Origin: CBDFHC01 sp965247585
Lineage (GTDB): Bacteria > Chloroflexota > Dehalococcoidia > Lucifugimonadales > GCA-2712585
Reading direction: 5' to 3'
DNA: 64,000 nucleotides
Assembly (NCBI GenBank): GCA_965247585.1
Contig: CBDFHC010000005.1
Coordinates: 1-64,000 of the forward strand
The notes below the pieces were generated by a model. It was not told the DNA's origin. It saw only the letters and a list, made by a program, of their open reading frames with translations, and did not search any database. Positions within the stretch are counted from its first letter, which is position 1, and each line of letters begins with the position of its first letter. The position numbers and the translations under genes were made by a program. This document shows, one piece after another, positions 40,066-48,678 of this stretch.

Positions 40066-40530
40066 TCAGGAGCGGCGGAGGGCGCCGCGGGCGCGCCAGA
40101 CGATCTCTTCGCAAGCCTCCACTAGAACGCCGCGGATGACGTTAACGTGGCCATAGCCCAGGGAGGCCAGGGCGCCTTCGACGCTGTAGTCGCCGTAGCC
40201 GCCGTAGTTACGGTTGTAGTTGCCGCCGAGGACAACGGTATCGACCTTGGCGACGGCGATGGCGCCGGCGCACATCATGCAGGGCTCGAAGGTGGTGTAG
40301 AGGATGCAGCCGGTGAGGTCAGTGTGACCCAGGGCGGGACCGGCGTATCGCAGGGTCACGGTTTCGGCGTGGGCGGTGAGGTCCAGGTCGGTGGTGGCCT
40401 TGTTGCGGCCGCGGGCGATGACCTGGCCGTCCTTGACGATGACGGTGCCGATAGGGTCATTGCCCTCGGCTTCGCCGAGAGCGGCCTCTTCAAGGGCGAT
40501 CTCCATGAACTTCTCGTGATCTGAAGCCAT
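40066..40530 (-). CDS. Nucleoside/cytidine deaminase family protein
   Basis: The ATG at 40530, with GGAGGAGACA before it, gives 154 residues. The zinc site is H54-A-E56 (LTAHAETVTL) and C84-x-x-C87 (FEPCMMCAGA). The layout is that of the CMP/dCMP deaminase superfamily, close to guanine deaminase and tRNA adenosine deaminase. The zinc-bound water attacks an amino-substituted base. The substrate, whether guanine, cytosine or creatinine-like, is unknown. It stands alone between two A repeats. Confidence 0.88.
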   Translation of the reverse strand: MASDHEKFMEIALEEAALGEAEGNDPIGTVIVKDGQVIARGRNKATTDLDLTAHAETVTLRYAGPALGHTDLTGCILYTTFEPCMMCAGAIAVAKVDTVVLGGNYNRNYGGYGDYSVEGALASLGYGHVNVIRGVLVEACEEIVWRARGALRRS

Positions 40531-40589
40531 TGTCTCCTCCTTATGTTTCGGGTAATCAGCTACGACGGTGGGTGTCGTCCCCGGCAGAG

Positions 40590-40708
40590 GGCGGCGAATC
40601 AAGGGTTGTTGGCGCCCGCCCGCCTGCCCAGTAAGGTTTTTAATGTAAATTTTGAGGGACACCGTCAGACTCCCGGCAGCACCACCCGGGTTCCCTGCAC
40701 CTTCCTGG
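40590..40708. repeat. Three-hairpin repeat A, diverged
   Basis: Hairpin 1 is ttgttggcgcccgccc. Hairpin 2 is TTGAGGG-ACA-CCGTCAG with mismatch. Hairpin 3 is GCAGCACC...CTGC. Confidence 0.65.
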
Positions 40709-40715
40709 CTGGGGG

Positions 40716-42419
40716 TTAGGGGGAGGTGAGGGAGCGGTGGTGGCTGTTGCGGGCGACTTTGCCGGGGAGTGCGCCGGTGTGTTTTCCATCTTCGATGAGG
40801 ACCTGACCGTTGACCACGGTGCATTGGATGCCTTCTGCCAATTGTTGGAGGCGCTTGCCACCGGCGGGGAAGTCCTGGACTTCTTCGGGCTCCAAGGGGG
40901 CAACGGTTTGGGGGTCGAAGACGACGAGGTCGGCGACCAGGCCGGGGCGCACCAGGCCGCGGTCCTCCAGACCAAAGAGGGAGGCAGGGACGAAGGTGAG
41001 CTTTCGGACGGCTTCCTCCAGGGACATGATGGCTTTCTCGCGGACCCAGTGGCCCAGGAAGTAGGTGCTGTAGCCATAGCCAGCGTCGTAGATTACATGG
41101 GCGCCGCCGTCTGATAGGCCGACGACGGCGTAGGGGCTGTTAAGGAGGGTGGCCATGGCCTCTTCATCGCCGCCGCTCTGGTTCAGCTCGAAGCCGGTGC
41201 GCAGGTCTTCTTCCAAGGCTAAGTCCAGGAAGGCGTCCAGGACGTCTTTGTGCTGCTCCTGGGCGATCTGGGCGATGCTTTTGCCCTGCAGGTGGCGGTT
41301 CTTCGCCAGGGCCGGTTGGGTGACTTGGAGGTGGTCCCACCTTCTGGAGAAGGCGTTGTAGGGGGCGTTCTCGCCTTCGACAGCCTCCAGGTGGAGCTTG
41401 TGCCGAGTGTCAGGGTCACTGAAAGCGGCCTTCTTCTCCTGGGGCGTGCCGGCCATGACGGGCTTCCAGGAGGGGAGGCGGTCAAAGACCTGGGCGTTGA
41501 GCATGGTGAAGCGGGTGTTGTTGGGACGAGGGCTGAGGAGGGGGAAGGCGCGGTAGCCCTGGCCGACGGTGTTTTCGACGAAGGAGAGGTGCTCACGCCA
41601 CTGGTCCGGGGCGCCCCAACGGTGGGAGATGTTGTTGTAGACGACGGGCCGGCCGCTGACCTGGGAGAGGCGTGAGCAGAGCATATCGGTCATTTCTGGG
41701 AGGGTGCCGCCACCGCACTGGACGATGCCGGTGGCGAATTCACCGAGGACGCCGGCCAAGGCGAGCATCTCTTCGGTGGGGGCGGTGATGGAGGGGAGGG
41801 GGCGGCCAGTGAGGTCAAAGTGGCCCTGGTTTCTGGAGACGGAGAGGCCCAGGGCGCCAGCGCCGATGGCGTCGTGGACGAGGGCCTTCATCTGATCGAC
41901 TTCGCCGGGGGTGGCGTCGCGCTCCTGAGAGTCGTCGGCCATGACGTATCGCCGGACGGCGGAGTGGCCGACGAGGACGCCGACGTTGACGCCGAGGCGG
42001 GCGTCCAGGGCGTCCATGTACTGGGCGACGGTGTTCCAGCCCCAGGTTACACCGGCTTCCATTACTTCGAGAGGAATAGCCTCGACGCGGGAGAGCATCT
42101 GGGAGAGGGCATAGTGGTCACCGTCGCGGACGGGGGCGAGGGAGAGGGAGCAGTTGCCGATGACGACGGTGGTGGCGCCGTGGTAGCAGGAGAAGGTGCA
42201 GAGGGGGTCCCAGGTGACCTGGGCGTCATAGTGGCAATGGTTGTCTATGAAGCCGGGGGCGACGGCGCGGCCCTGGGCGTCTATGACGCGGTCCGCGGGG
42301 CCGGAGAGGTTGCCAACGTGGGTGATGAGGCCGTTATTGACGCCGACGTCGCCGCGGAAGGCGGGGAGGCCGGAGCCGTCGACGATGAGGCCGTTCTTGA
42401 TGAGCAGGTCGTAGGGCAT
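40716..42419 (-). CDS. N-acyl-D-amino-acid deacylase-type amidohydrolase
   Basis: The ATG at 42419, with a GGAGGT site, gives 567 residues. The metal motif HxH is H61-C-H63 in GFIDNHCHYDAQVTW. A bridging Cys is seen in VIGNCSLSLAP, and the conserved late Asp in AVVGLSDGGAHVIYD. The N-terminal beta-sandwich strands (YDLLIKNGLIVDGSGLPAFR) and the C-terminal LVADLVVFDPQTVAPLEPE complete the amidohydrolase fold. It would hydrolyse an N-acyl-D-amino acid or similar cyclic amide. Many such paralogues are usual in SAR202-like genomes, where they are thought to serve degradation of D-amino compounds. Confidence 0.88.
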   Translation of the reverse strand: MPYDLLIKNGLIVDGSGLPAFRGDVGVNNGLITHVGNLSGPADRVIDAQGRAVAPGFIDNHCHYDAQVTWDPLCTFSCYHGATTVVIGNCSLSLAPVRDGDHYALSQMLSRVEAIPLEVMEAGVTWGWNTVAQYMDALDARLGVNVGVLVGHSAVRRYVMADDSQERDATPGEVDQMKALVHDAIGAGALGLSVSRNQGHFDLTGRPLPSITAPTEEMLALAGVLGEFATGIVQCGGGTLPEMTDMLCSRLSQVSGRPVVYNNISHRWGAPDQWREHLSFVENTVGQGYRAFPLLSPRPNNTRFTMLNAQVFDRLPSWKPVMAGTPQEKKAAFSDPDTRHKLHLEAVEGENAPYNAFSRRWDHLQVTQPALAKNRHLQGKSIAQIAQEQHKDVLDAFLDLALEEDLRTGFELNQSGGDEEAMATLLNSPYAVVGLSDGGAHVIYDAGYGYSTYFLGHWVREKAIMSLEEAVRKLTFVPASLFGLEDRGLVRPGLVADLVVFDPQTVAPLEPEEVQDFPAGGKRLQQLAEGIQCTVVNGQVLIEDGKHTGALPGKVARNSHHRSLTSP

Positions 42420-42605
42420 GGGCGCACCTCCGCAGTGTTGGGGGAGTTGCAAGGGTTGGTGACACTGTAAGAAGGGGGTGGGTAGGTGTCAAGGGATGGG
42501 GTGTTGGGGGGTTCCCCCAGGCCCCCTAGCCGAGAACCCAGGTTCCCGGCACCTTCCTGTGAAGTGGGTGGTGGATGTGAGGTGTGTGCTGGATTTGGGA
42601 AGGAT

Positions 42606-43197
42606 CAGGGGTGGCGATGGGCGTTGGCTGCTCGGAGGGATTGCGAATCGGGGGTTGGTGGTGCCCACCATCCCGCCCCGGATGGTTTTAAGACGTATGT
42701 CTTGAGGGACACCCTCAAACTCACGCCAGAGAGGGTGTCCCTCTCTGGACTCTCCCTTTGCTAGTCGCAGGTAGAGGATGAGCGGGTTGGAAGAGGCAGA
42801 GAGGCCCTTTTTGAGGGAATCAGCCATGGCGATGGGTGTTGGCTGCTCGGAGGGGTTGCGAATCACAGGTTGGTGGTGCCCACCATCCCGCCCCGGATGG
42901 TTTTAAGACGTATATCTTGAGGGACACCCTCAAACTCCCGCCAGAGAGGGTTGTCCCTCTCTGGACTCTCCCTTACTAGTCGCAGGTAGAGGATGAGCGG
43001 GTTGGAAGAGGCAGTGAGGTTCTTTTTAAGGGGATCAACTATGGCGATGGGTATGGCTACTACGAGGGGCGGCGAATCACAGGTTGGTGGTTCCCACCGT
43101 GCCGCCCCGGATGATTTTAAGACGTATATCTTGAGGGACACCCTCAAACTCACGCCAGAGAGGGTTGTCCCTCTCTGGACTCTCCCTTGCTAGTCGC
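42606..43197. repeat. Three successive repeat-A units (imperfect tandem, about 207-222 bp)
   Basis: Units start near 42612, 42834 and 43041. Hairpin 1 is TGGTGG-TGC-CCACCA or the TTC form. Hairpin 2 is TTGAGGG-ACA-CCCTCAA in all three, a compensated change from CTGAGGG/CCCTCAG. Hairpin 3 is CCAGAGAGGG...CCCTCTCTGG. A lone hairpin-3-like piece (gaacccaggttcccggc) precedes at 42533. The gap 42420-43559 holds no gene. Confidence 0.9.
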
Positions 43198-43455
43198 AGG
43201 TAGAGTAGGGACGGTGCTATTTTCATAGGAATCCATCATGCCGGTTGCGACCGGTACACCAGGAATTGAACGATTAGGGCTAGTTCTAGAAGTCAGCACG
43301 AGGGTGGGACTTGCTCTCCCCCAACACCCAGATTCTTCGATCCTCACGGGCGGACTCGGAATGACATGACGTGGGGCGGAATGCGGTATGGGCTCGTCCT
43401 TCCCTTCGACAGGCTCAGGATAAACTTGGCCTCAGGATGAGCGGGTTGGAGGGGA
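43197..43455. repeat. Repeat families D and B
   Basis: Family D (agagtagggacggtgct and attttcataggaat) is followed by family B (acacccagattcttcgatc and cggactcggaatgacatg, then gggctcgtccttc and aggatgagcgggttgg). Confidence 0.7.
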
Positions 43456-43492
43456 GGCGGTGTTGGTTTCGGGGAAGAGGGGTGGGGTTGGG

Positions 43493-43521
43493 TTGCCGGT
43501 GGGAGCGGGGCTAACTATACT
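43493..43521 (+). promoter_or_regulatory. Putative promoter of the LON-domain gene
   Basis: TTGCCG (43493-43498), 17-base spacer, TATACT (43516-43521), 38 bases before the ATG. Confidence 0.55.
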
Positions 43522-43559
43522 CTTCGGAAGAGCAGACTTCGGACGAAGGGCCATATTGG

Positions 43560-44204
43560 ATGGAGCAGCAAGAAGAGCTACGACTATTTCCGCTGGGGCT
43601 GGTCTTGTTCCCCGGGGCCTCGCTGCCGCTGCGGATTTTCGAAGAGCGGTATAAGGTGATGATTGGGGAGTGCCTTGACGGGGATAAGCAGTTTGGCGTG
43701 TTGCTAGTTAAGGAGGGTGTGGAGGTGGGCGGCCGGGCGGAGCCGTACCGGGTGGGAACGACGGCGCGGATTACGAAGGCGCAGAGGATGGACGCAGGGC
43801 GCTTTAACCTTCAGACGGTGGGGGAGAGGCGGTTCCAGCTAGTGGAGATCACTCAAGATGTGCCCTTCTTGATGGGGAAGGTGGAGTACCTGGCGGAGGA
43901 TGATTCGGAGGAGCTGGGAGAGCTGCCAGAACGGGCGCGGAAGCTGCTGGGGGAGTATTGGAGGACGGTGACGTCTCTGCAGGGGGGGTGGGTGAAGGAC
44001 CTAGACGTGCCGAAGGCGCCGGTGGCGCTGTCTTTTGCGGTGGCGCAGGTGGTGTCGTATCCGCCGAGGGTGGGGCAGTTCCTGTTGCAGATACCCTCGG
44101 CCCGGGAGCGGATAGAGAGGGCGCTACCGTTGCTGGAGGAGCGGCTGGGGCTGGCGAAGGAGGAGCTGGAGAAGAAGGGCCCGTTCCAGGGGCAGCTTAA
44201 CTAA
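43560..44204 (+). CDS. LON substrate-binding-domain protein
   Basis: The product is 214 residues and matches the N-terminal substrate domain of Lon protease, without ATPase or protease parts. The opening LRLFPLGLVLFPGASLPLRI-FEERYKVMI and the later FGVLLVKEGVEV, VGTTARITKAQRMDAGRFNL are diagnostic. The C-terminal helical bundle ends LPLLEERLGLAKEELEKK. Stand-alone LON proteins are thought to bind unfolded proteins or act in ubiquitin-like pathways elsewhere; their bacterial role is unclear. It converges on the BtuF-like gene with an eight-base overlap of the 3' ends. Confidence 0.88.
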   Translation: MEQQEELRLFPLGLVLFPGASLPLRIFEERYKVMIGECLDGDKQFGVLLVKEGVEVGGRAEPYRVGTTARITKAQRMDAGRFNLQTVGERRFQLVEITQDVPFLMGKVEYLAEDDSEELGELPERARKLLGEYWRTVTSLQGGWVKDLDVPKAPVALSFAVAQVVSYPPRVGQFLLQIPSARERIERALPLLEERLGLAKEELEKKGPFQGQLN

Positions 44205-45132
44205 CGCGGAAGAGGCTGCCGTAGATACGGGAGGCGGCACGCTGGGGGACGTTGCCGGAGAAGAGCTCCGGGTGGAGGACTTCGGCGATGATTTCCAAGC
44301 CTTCGATGAGGCGCGGGCCGGAGCGGCTGTAGTAGGAACCTCCGTCCAGGACGAATAGTTTGTCTTGCCGGGCGGCGGGCAGGTCCAGCCAGTCCGTTTG
44401 ATCTGTTAGATGGTGTACCTCTGAGATGGCGCGTCTAACGTCGAACCCGCAGGGCATGGCCAGTACGACGTCAGGGCTTGCCTGGGCGACCTGGGGCCAC
44501 TCGACTTTGAAGGAGGGCTCGCCGGGCTTACCGAAGCAGTCTTCGCCGCCGGCGATGGCTACCATTTCCGGGACCCAGTGGCCGGCGACGAGGATGGGGT
44601 CCAGCCATTCCAGGCAGGCGACGGTGGGCCTGGCCTGGGCCAAGGAGACGCGGGAGGCCACGGCGTCACGGCGGGCGATGAGGGATTCCACGAAGCTACG
44701 CGCCTTTTCCGACGCGCCAGCAGCGTCGCCGACGCGCTGGATGTCGCCGAGCATGTCATCCAGGGAGTGAGGGTCCAGGGAGATGACCTGGGGGGCGGGG
44801 CTGAGGGCGCTGACGGCGTCGTTGACCTGTTCGGAGGGTATGGCGCAAACGTCACAGAGGCCCTGGGTGATGACCAAGTCAGGCCGGGCGTCGGCGAGAA
44901 CCTGGGCATCGATATCGTAAAGGGACTGACCGGAGAGGTAGCGCTCGCGGACTGCGGCGTCGATCTCGCCGCTGGCGAGGTTGGAGGTCTCGACGAAGCT
45001 GTTGACCAATCGCGGCTTGTGGGTGGCTTCGGGGGGGTAGTCGCACTCGTGGGTGACGCCTAATAGGTTGTCGCCGAGGCCGAGGGCGAAGACGATCTCG
45101 GTGGCGCTGGGGAGGAAGGAGACGATACGCAT
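44197..45132 (-). CDS. BtuF-like periplasmic-binding-fold protein (cobalamin-type)
   Basis: The product is 311 residues with two lobes as in BtuF/FhuD-type binding proteins. It opens MRIVSFLPSATEIVFALGLG, with GVTHECDYPPEATHKPRLVN next and DLVITQGLCDVCAIPSEQVN later. The central helix SLDDMLGDIQRVGDAAGASE leads to lobe 2 (PTVACLEWLDPILVAGHWVP). The GxxECDxP and LCDVC motifs are those of cobalamin-binding relatives. No signal peptide is present, so it may act in the cytosol or the real start lies elsewhere. No ABC permease is adjacent. Confidence 0.8.
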   Translation of the reverse strand: MRIVSFLPSATEIVFALGLGDNLLGVTHECDYPPEATHKPRLVNSFVETSNLASGEIDAAVRERYLSGQSLYDIDAQVLADARPDLVITQGLCDVCAIPSEQVNDAVSALSPAPQVISLDPHSLDDMLGDIQRVGDAAGASEKARSFVESLIARRDAVASRVSLAQARPTVACLEWLDPILVAGHWVPEMVAIAGGEDCFGKPGEPSFKVEWPQVAQASPDVVLAMPCGFDVRRAISEVHHLTDQTDWLDLPAARQDKLFVLDGGSYYSRSGPRLIEGLEIIAEVLHPELFSGNVPQRAASRIYGSLFRVS

Positions 45133-45194
45133 TTGAGGCTCCCGGCGGGCGGATGAGGGATGGATTGGCGGCAGGGTAGCACAGGGGAAAGGGG

Positions 45195-45268
45195 GGGTTC
45201 AAGGTTCTTTTTGAGGGACACCCTCAGACTCCCGGCAGAGGGGGGCTTCCCCCTCTGCACTCCCCCTT
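45195..45268. repeat. Three-hairpin repeat A, hairpins 2 and 3 only
   Basis: Hairpin 2 is TTGAGGG-ACA-CCCTCAG. Hairpin 3 is GCAGAGGGGG-GCTT-CCCCCTCTGC, a perfect 10-bp stem. Hairpin 1 is absent. Confidence 0.8.
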
Positions 45269-45274
45269 ACGGGA

Positions 45275-46000
45275 TTATTCGGTGGGGTAGAAGCGCTGCA
45301 TGAGGTTCATTTTGCGGTCGGTGACGGCGTCTACGAAGCGCTGGGACTCAGCGTCTAGTTTCATCTGGCTCAAGCCTTTGACGGCGTCTGGGCCGTCCAG
45401 TTCGAAGATCTCCATAAACATGGGCTCATCAGTGGAGAACTCGTCGATGCGGCGGGTGAAGCGGCCGGAGTTGAAGCCGGGGATGCCGAGGACATCAGCG
45501 AGCTTGTTGTTCTGCATCCAGGGGACGAACTCTTCGGCGACGTCTGGGGGCATGTTAAAGCGGATGGTGAAGATGGTGCTGCCCTTGATGGAGCCGATGG
45601 AGTCAGTGGTGCGGCCGGGTGGGGTGGAGGGAGGGTCGGCGACATCGACGGTGACGAGCTGACGGTATACGGAGCGGGTGCTACCGGAGCCGTGGGGACC
45701 CATCTGGGGGCCGGTGGGGTGGGCGGGGTCCGCCTTGTTGAGGCAGGCGGAGGAGTTGCACTCCGGGTCACAGCGGCAGATGTACTTGTAACCATCAGTC
45801 TGGAAGATGTCCAAGCCGGGAATCTCGTAGACCTGGAGGTACTTTTGGGGGCCGTCCAAGGACTGGTAGCGGACGGCGCTGAAGAAGCCGGCCTCCATGA
45901 GGTCCGGCATGTGGCGGGTGTTGCACCAGCGCATATGGTATTCGTTGGATTCGGGCTTGACGTCCATTCGAGTGGTATAGAGGTCCGGCAGGGTGGCCAT
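45275..46000 (-). CDS. Hypothetical protein, duplicated ferredoxin-like (EthD/DUF4286-like) fold
   Basis: The ATG at 46000 gives 241 residues. Two similar halves are seen. The first has YHMRWCNTRHMPDLMEAGFF then RYQSLDGPQKYLQVYEIPGL. The second has IFTIRFNMPPDVAEEFVPWM then GRFTRRIDEFSTDEPMFMEI. Each has the strand-helix-strand order and W/R-H-x-P-like motif of dimeric alpha/beta barrel proteins. A Cys-rich insert lies between them (CRCDPECNSSAC). A single chain could form the whole barrel. A small-molecule-binding or oxygenase role is usual for the fold. No closer function can be given. Confidence 0.65.
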   Translation of the reverse strand: MATLPDLYTTRMDVKPESNEYHMRWCNTRHMPDLMEAGFFSAVRYQSLDGPQKYLQVYEIPGLDIFQTDGYKYICRCDPECNSSACLNKADPAHPTGPQMGPHGSGSTRSVYRQLVTVDVADPPSTPPGRTTDSIGSIKGSTIFTIRFNMPPDVAEEFVPWMQNNKLADVLGIPGFNSGRFTRRIDEFSTDEPMFMEIFELDGPDAVKGLSQMKLDAESQRFVDAVTDRKMNLMQRFYPTE

Positions 46001-46179
46001 TGTTCTCTCCTTAGCGGCGGGTTGAATTCGTGGTGCAGCGGGGCGCGGACGGGGAATGGGGGACCGCGGAGCTGGCGGGGTGATTATGGCCCAGGTTGGC
46101 GGCGGTGGCAACGGCGGGTGTTGATGGTGTAGACGCTCCGTTTGAAGGGGGCTAGGGGGTAACCTATAATCAGGGCAGG

Positions 46180-46965
46180 ATGCTGCTGACCATCGACATA
46201 GGGAACACGAACGCCAACATGGGAGTCTTCGACGGGCAGAGGTTGGTGTGTACGTGCCGTCTTTCGGCGGATACGAGGCGGATGGCCGACGAGTACGGTC
46301 TTTCGATAACGAGCATTCTGAGGATGAAGGGGGTTGAGCCGGGGCAGGTGACCGGGGCGGCGCTGTGCAGCGTGGTGCCGCCGCTGACGGCGACGTTCGA
46401 GGAGGTGTGCCGGGAGTATTTCAAGGTTTCGCCGCTGGTGGTAAACGCCGGGGTGAAGACGGGGGTGCGGGTGCTTTCTGAGAACCCGAGGGAGGTGGGC
46501 AGCGACAGGGTGGTGGACGCGGTGGCGGCGTACCGGCTGTATGGGGGACCTTCGATAGTGGTGGATTTCGGGACGGCGACGGTGTTCGACGCGATCTCGA
46601 AGGAGGGTGACTACCTGGGCGGGGCGATAGCGCCGGGGATAGAGGTGGCGGCGGAGGCGTTGCACCAGGCGACGGCGCAGCTTCGGCGGGTGGATATTTC
46701 GGTGCCGAAGACGGCGATTGGCCGGAATACGGCTTCCAGCATGCAGTCAGGGCTGTATTTGGGCTACCTGAGCATGGTGGAAGGGATGGTGCGCCGGTTC
46801 AAGCTGGAGCTGGGAGAAGATGCGCGAGTGGTGGCGACGGGAGGGCTGGCGGGGGTGATGGCGAAGGAGACGAAGGTCTTCGACGCGGCGAATCCGGACC
46901 TGACGCTGATTGGACTTCGAATGGTGTATGAGATGAACGTGGACGCCCAGGACGGCCAGGGATGA
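46180..46965 (+). CDS. coaX: Type III pantothenate kinase
   Basis: The product is 261 residues. The ASKHA phosphate motif 1 is LLTIDIGNTNANMGVFDG, and motif 2 is IVVDFGTATVFDAI with the catalytic Asp (D125). A further pair, GGAIAPGIEVAAEALHQATA and VVATGGLAGVMAKETKVFDA, completes the fold. It makes 4-phosphopantothenate from pantothenate and ATP, the first step of CoA synthesis; unlike CoaA it is not inhibited by CoA. The stop overlaps the coaBC start (ATGA, 46962-46965), so the two pathway steps are co-translated. Confidence 0.93.
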   Translation: MLLTIDIGNTNANMGVFDGQRLVCTCRLSADTRRMADEYGLSITSILRMKGVEPGQVTGAALCSVVPPLTATFEEVCREYFKVSPLVVNAGVKTGVRVLSENPREVGSDRVVDAVAAYRLYGGPSIVVDFGTATVFDAISKEGDYLGGAIAPGIEVAAEALHQATAQLRRVDISVPKTAIGRNTASSMQSGLYLGYLSMVEGMVRRFKLELGEDARVVATGGLAGVMAKETKVFDAANPDLTLIGLRMVYEMNVDAQDGQG

Positions 46966-48155
46966 TTGCGGTTCTGAAGGGCCGGCAGATTGTGCTGGGG
47001 GTGAGCGGGAGTATTGCCTGTTACAAGGCGGTGGAGCTGGCGAGCAGGCTGGTGCAAGGGGGCGCGGTGGTGGATGTGGCGATGACGCACGGGGCGACGC
47101 GTTTTGTATCGGCGCTGACGTTCCAAGGGATAACGCACCGGCCGGTGGTGAGGGACTTGTTCGACCCGGAGTCCGAGCTGGCGATGGAGCACGTGGCGCT
47201 GGCGCAGAGGGCGGAGCTGATTGTGGTGGCGCCGGCGACGGCGCATTTGATAGCGAAGCTGGCGCAGGGGATGGCGGACGACGCGCTGACGGCGACGGTG
47301 CTGGCTTCAGAGGCGCCGGTGTTGGTGGCGCCGGCGATGGACGGGAATATGTGGCAGAACGCGGCGACTCAGGAAAATGTCCAGAAGCTTCGCGCCCGGG
47401 GGGTGACGATTGTGGGGCCAGGCCAGGGGAGGTTGGCGTCGGGCATGGTGGGGGCGGGCCGGCTGGTGGCGCCATTGGAGCTGGTAGGGCACGTTCGGGC
47501 GGCGCTGGGGAGGAAGGGCGACCTTTCGGGAAAGAGGGTGGTGGTGAGCGCGGGGGGGACGCAGGAGCCGCTGGACCCGGCGCGGATTATAACGAACCAC
47601 TCGTCTGGGAAGATGGGGTACGCGCTGGCGGAGGCGGCGAGGGACCGGGGGGCTATGACGGTGCTGGTTTCGGCGCCGACGGGGCTGCCTGCACCACCGG
47701 GGGTGGAGATGGTGGGGGTGAAGACGGCGCTGGAGATGCAGACTGCGGTGGAGAGGGCCTGTGAAGGGGCGGACGCGCTGATTATGGCGGCGGCGGTGTC
47801 CGACTACCGGCCGAAGGCGGCGGCGTGGCAGAAGCTGAAGAAGGACCGGGAGTCGTTTTCGCTGGAGTTGGTGAAGAACCCGGATATTATCTCTGAGGTT
47901 AAGGGGCCCATTATAAAGGTAGGGTTCGCGGCGGAGAGCGAGGATGTGGTTTCGAACGCACGGGAGAAGGCGCTGCGGAAGGGGCTGGATTTGATTGTGG
48001 CGAACGACATCACGGACCCGGAGAGCGGGTTTGGGTCTGACACGAACCGGGTGGTGATACTGGACCGGGAGGGGGGAGCGGAGGAGGTACCGCTGATGAG
48101 TAAGGACGAGGTGGCGAATCGAGTGCTGGACCGGGTGGTGGGGTTGATGGGGTAG
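46962..48155 (+). CDS. coaBC: Bifunctional phosphopantothenoylcysteine decarboxylase / phosphopantothenate-cysteine ligase
   Basis: The product is 397 residues. The N-terminal CoaC flavoprotein domain has VLGVSGSIACYKAVELASRL, the catalytic His in MTHGATRFVSALTF-GITHRP and the substrate loop APAMDGNMWQN. The C-terminal CoaB domain begins KRVVVSAGGTQEPLDPARII and has TNHSSGKMGYALAEAARDRG and MAAAVSDYRP. It adds cysteine to phosphopantothenate and decarboxylates the product, steps two and three of CoA synthesis. It forms an operon with coaX. Confidence 0.95.
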   Translation: MIAVLKGRQIVLGVSGSIACYKAVELASRLVQGGAVVDVAMTHGATRFVSALTFQGITHRPVVRDLFDPESELAMEHVALAQRAELIVVAPATAHLIAKLAQGMADDALTATVLASEAPVLVAPAMDGNMWQNAATQENVQKLRARGVTIVGPGQGRLASGMVGAGRLVAPLELVGHVRAALGRKGDLSGKRVVVSAGGTQEPLDPARIITNHSSGKMGYALAEAARDRGAMTVLVSAPTGLPAPPGVEMVGVKTALEMQTAVERACEGADALIMAAAVSDYRPKAAAWQKLKKDRESFSLELVKNPDIISEVKGPIIKVGFAAESEDVVSNAREKALRKGLDLIVANDITDPESGFGSDTNRVVILDREGGAEEVPLMSKDEVANRVLDRVVGLMG

Positions 48156-48395
48156 AGGGGTTAGGGGGGCGTAGGAGGGGGCTATTTTCATAGCAATCCA
48201 TCATGTTGGCGTCCAGCACCAGGGAGGATGAAAAACCAGGAATTGGAATCCGAAGTGGGCGCCGCGGTAGGACTTGCTCTCCCCCCGCACCCAGATTCTT
48301 CGATCCTCACGGGCGGACTCAGAATGACATGGTGGGGGGAGAAATGCGGTATGGGCTCGTCCTTCGAGAGCCTCAGGATGAGCGGGCTGGAGGCG
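48156..48395. repeat. Repeat families D (partial) and B
   Basis: A short D-like start (ggctattttcatagcaat) is followed by a full B copy (cacccagattcttcgatc, ggcggactcagaatgacatg, gggctcgtccttcgagagcc). Confidence 0.7.
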
Positions 48396-48399
48396 TAGG

Positions 48400-48475
48400 A
48401 GGCTTATTTTCATAGGAATGACATGCCATATAAGCATGCCCTGTTGGCGATGGAGTAACGTGACCGGAGTCATGG
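48400..48475. repeat. Repeat family D, copy 2
   Basis: It matches 26281-26370 (attttcataggaatgaca and gagtaacgtgaccggagtca). Confidence 0.6.
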
Positions 48476-48489
48476 GCGTTTTACGAGCT

Positions 48490-48612
48490 GCTATGGATAT
48501 GAATTGTGAGAGAGCGTTTGCGCTGATGCAGAAGAGGGTAAGGCATTAAACGGCGCGGGCGGCGCAGAAGCCCAGGGAGACGGCGGCGAGGGTGACGGCG
48601 AGCTGGATGGTG
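48490..48612 (-). pseudogene. Duplicated 3' end of crcB
   Basis: About 115 bases match 50300-50412. They encode on the minus strand the last residues of the fluoride channel (QLAVTLAAVSLGFCAARAV) and the sequence beyond its stop. No more of the gene is present. Confidence 0.75.
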
Positions 48613-48678
48613 TGACCTGGTGTTGTACCGAGAACACGACCACGATAAGGCGGAAATACAGACGTGCGGCGGCGGCCC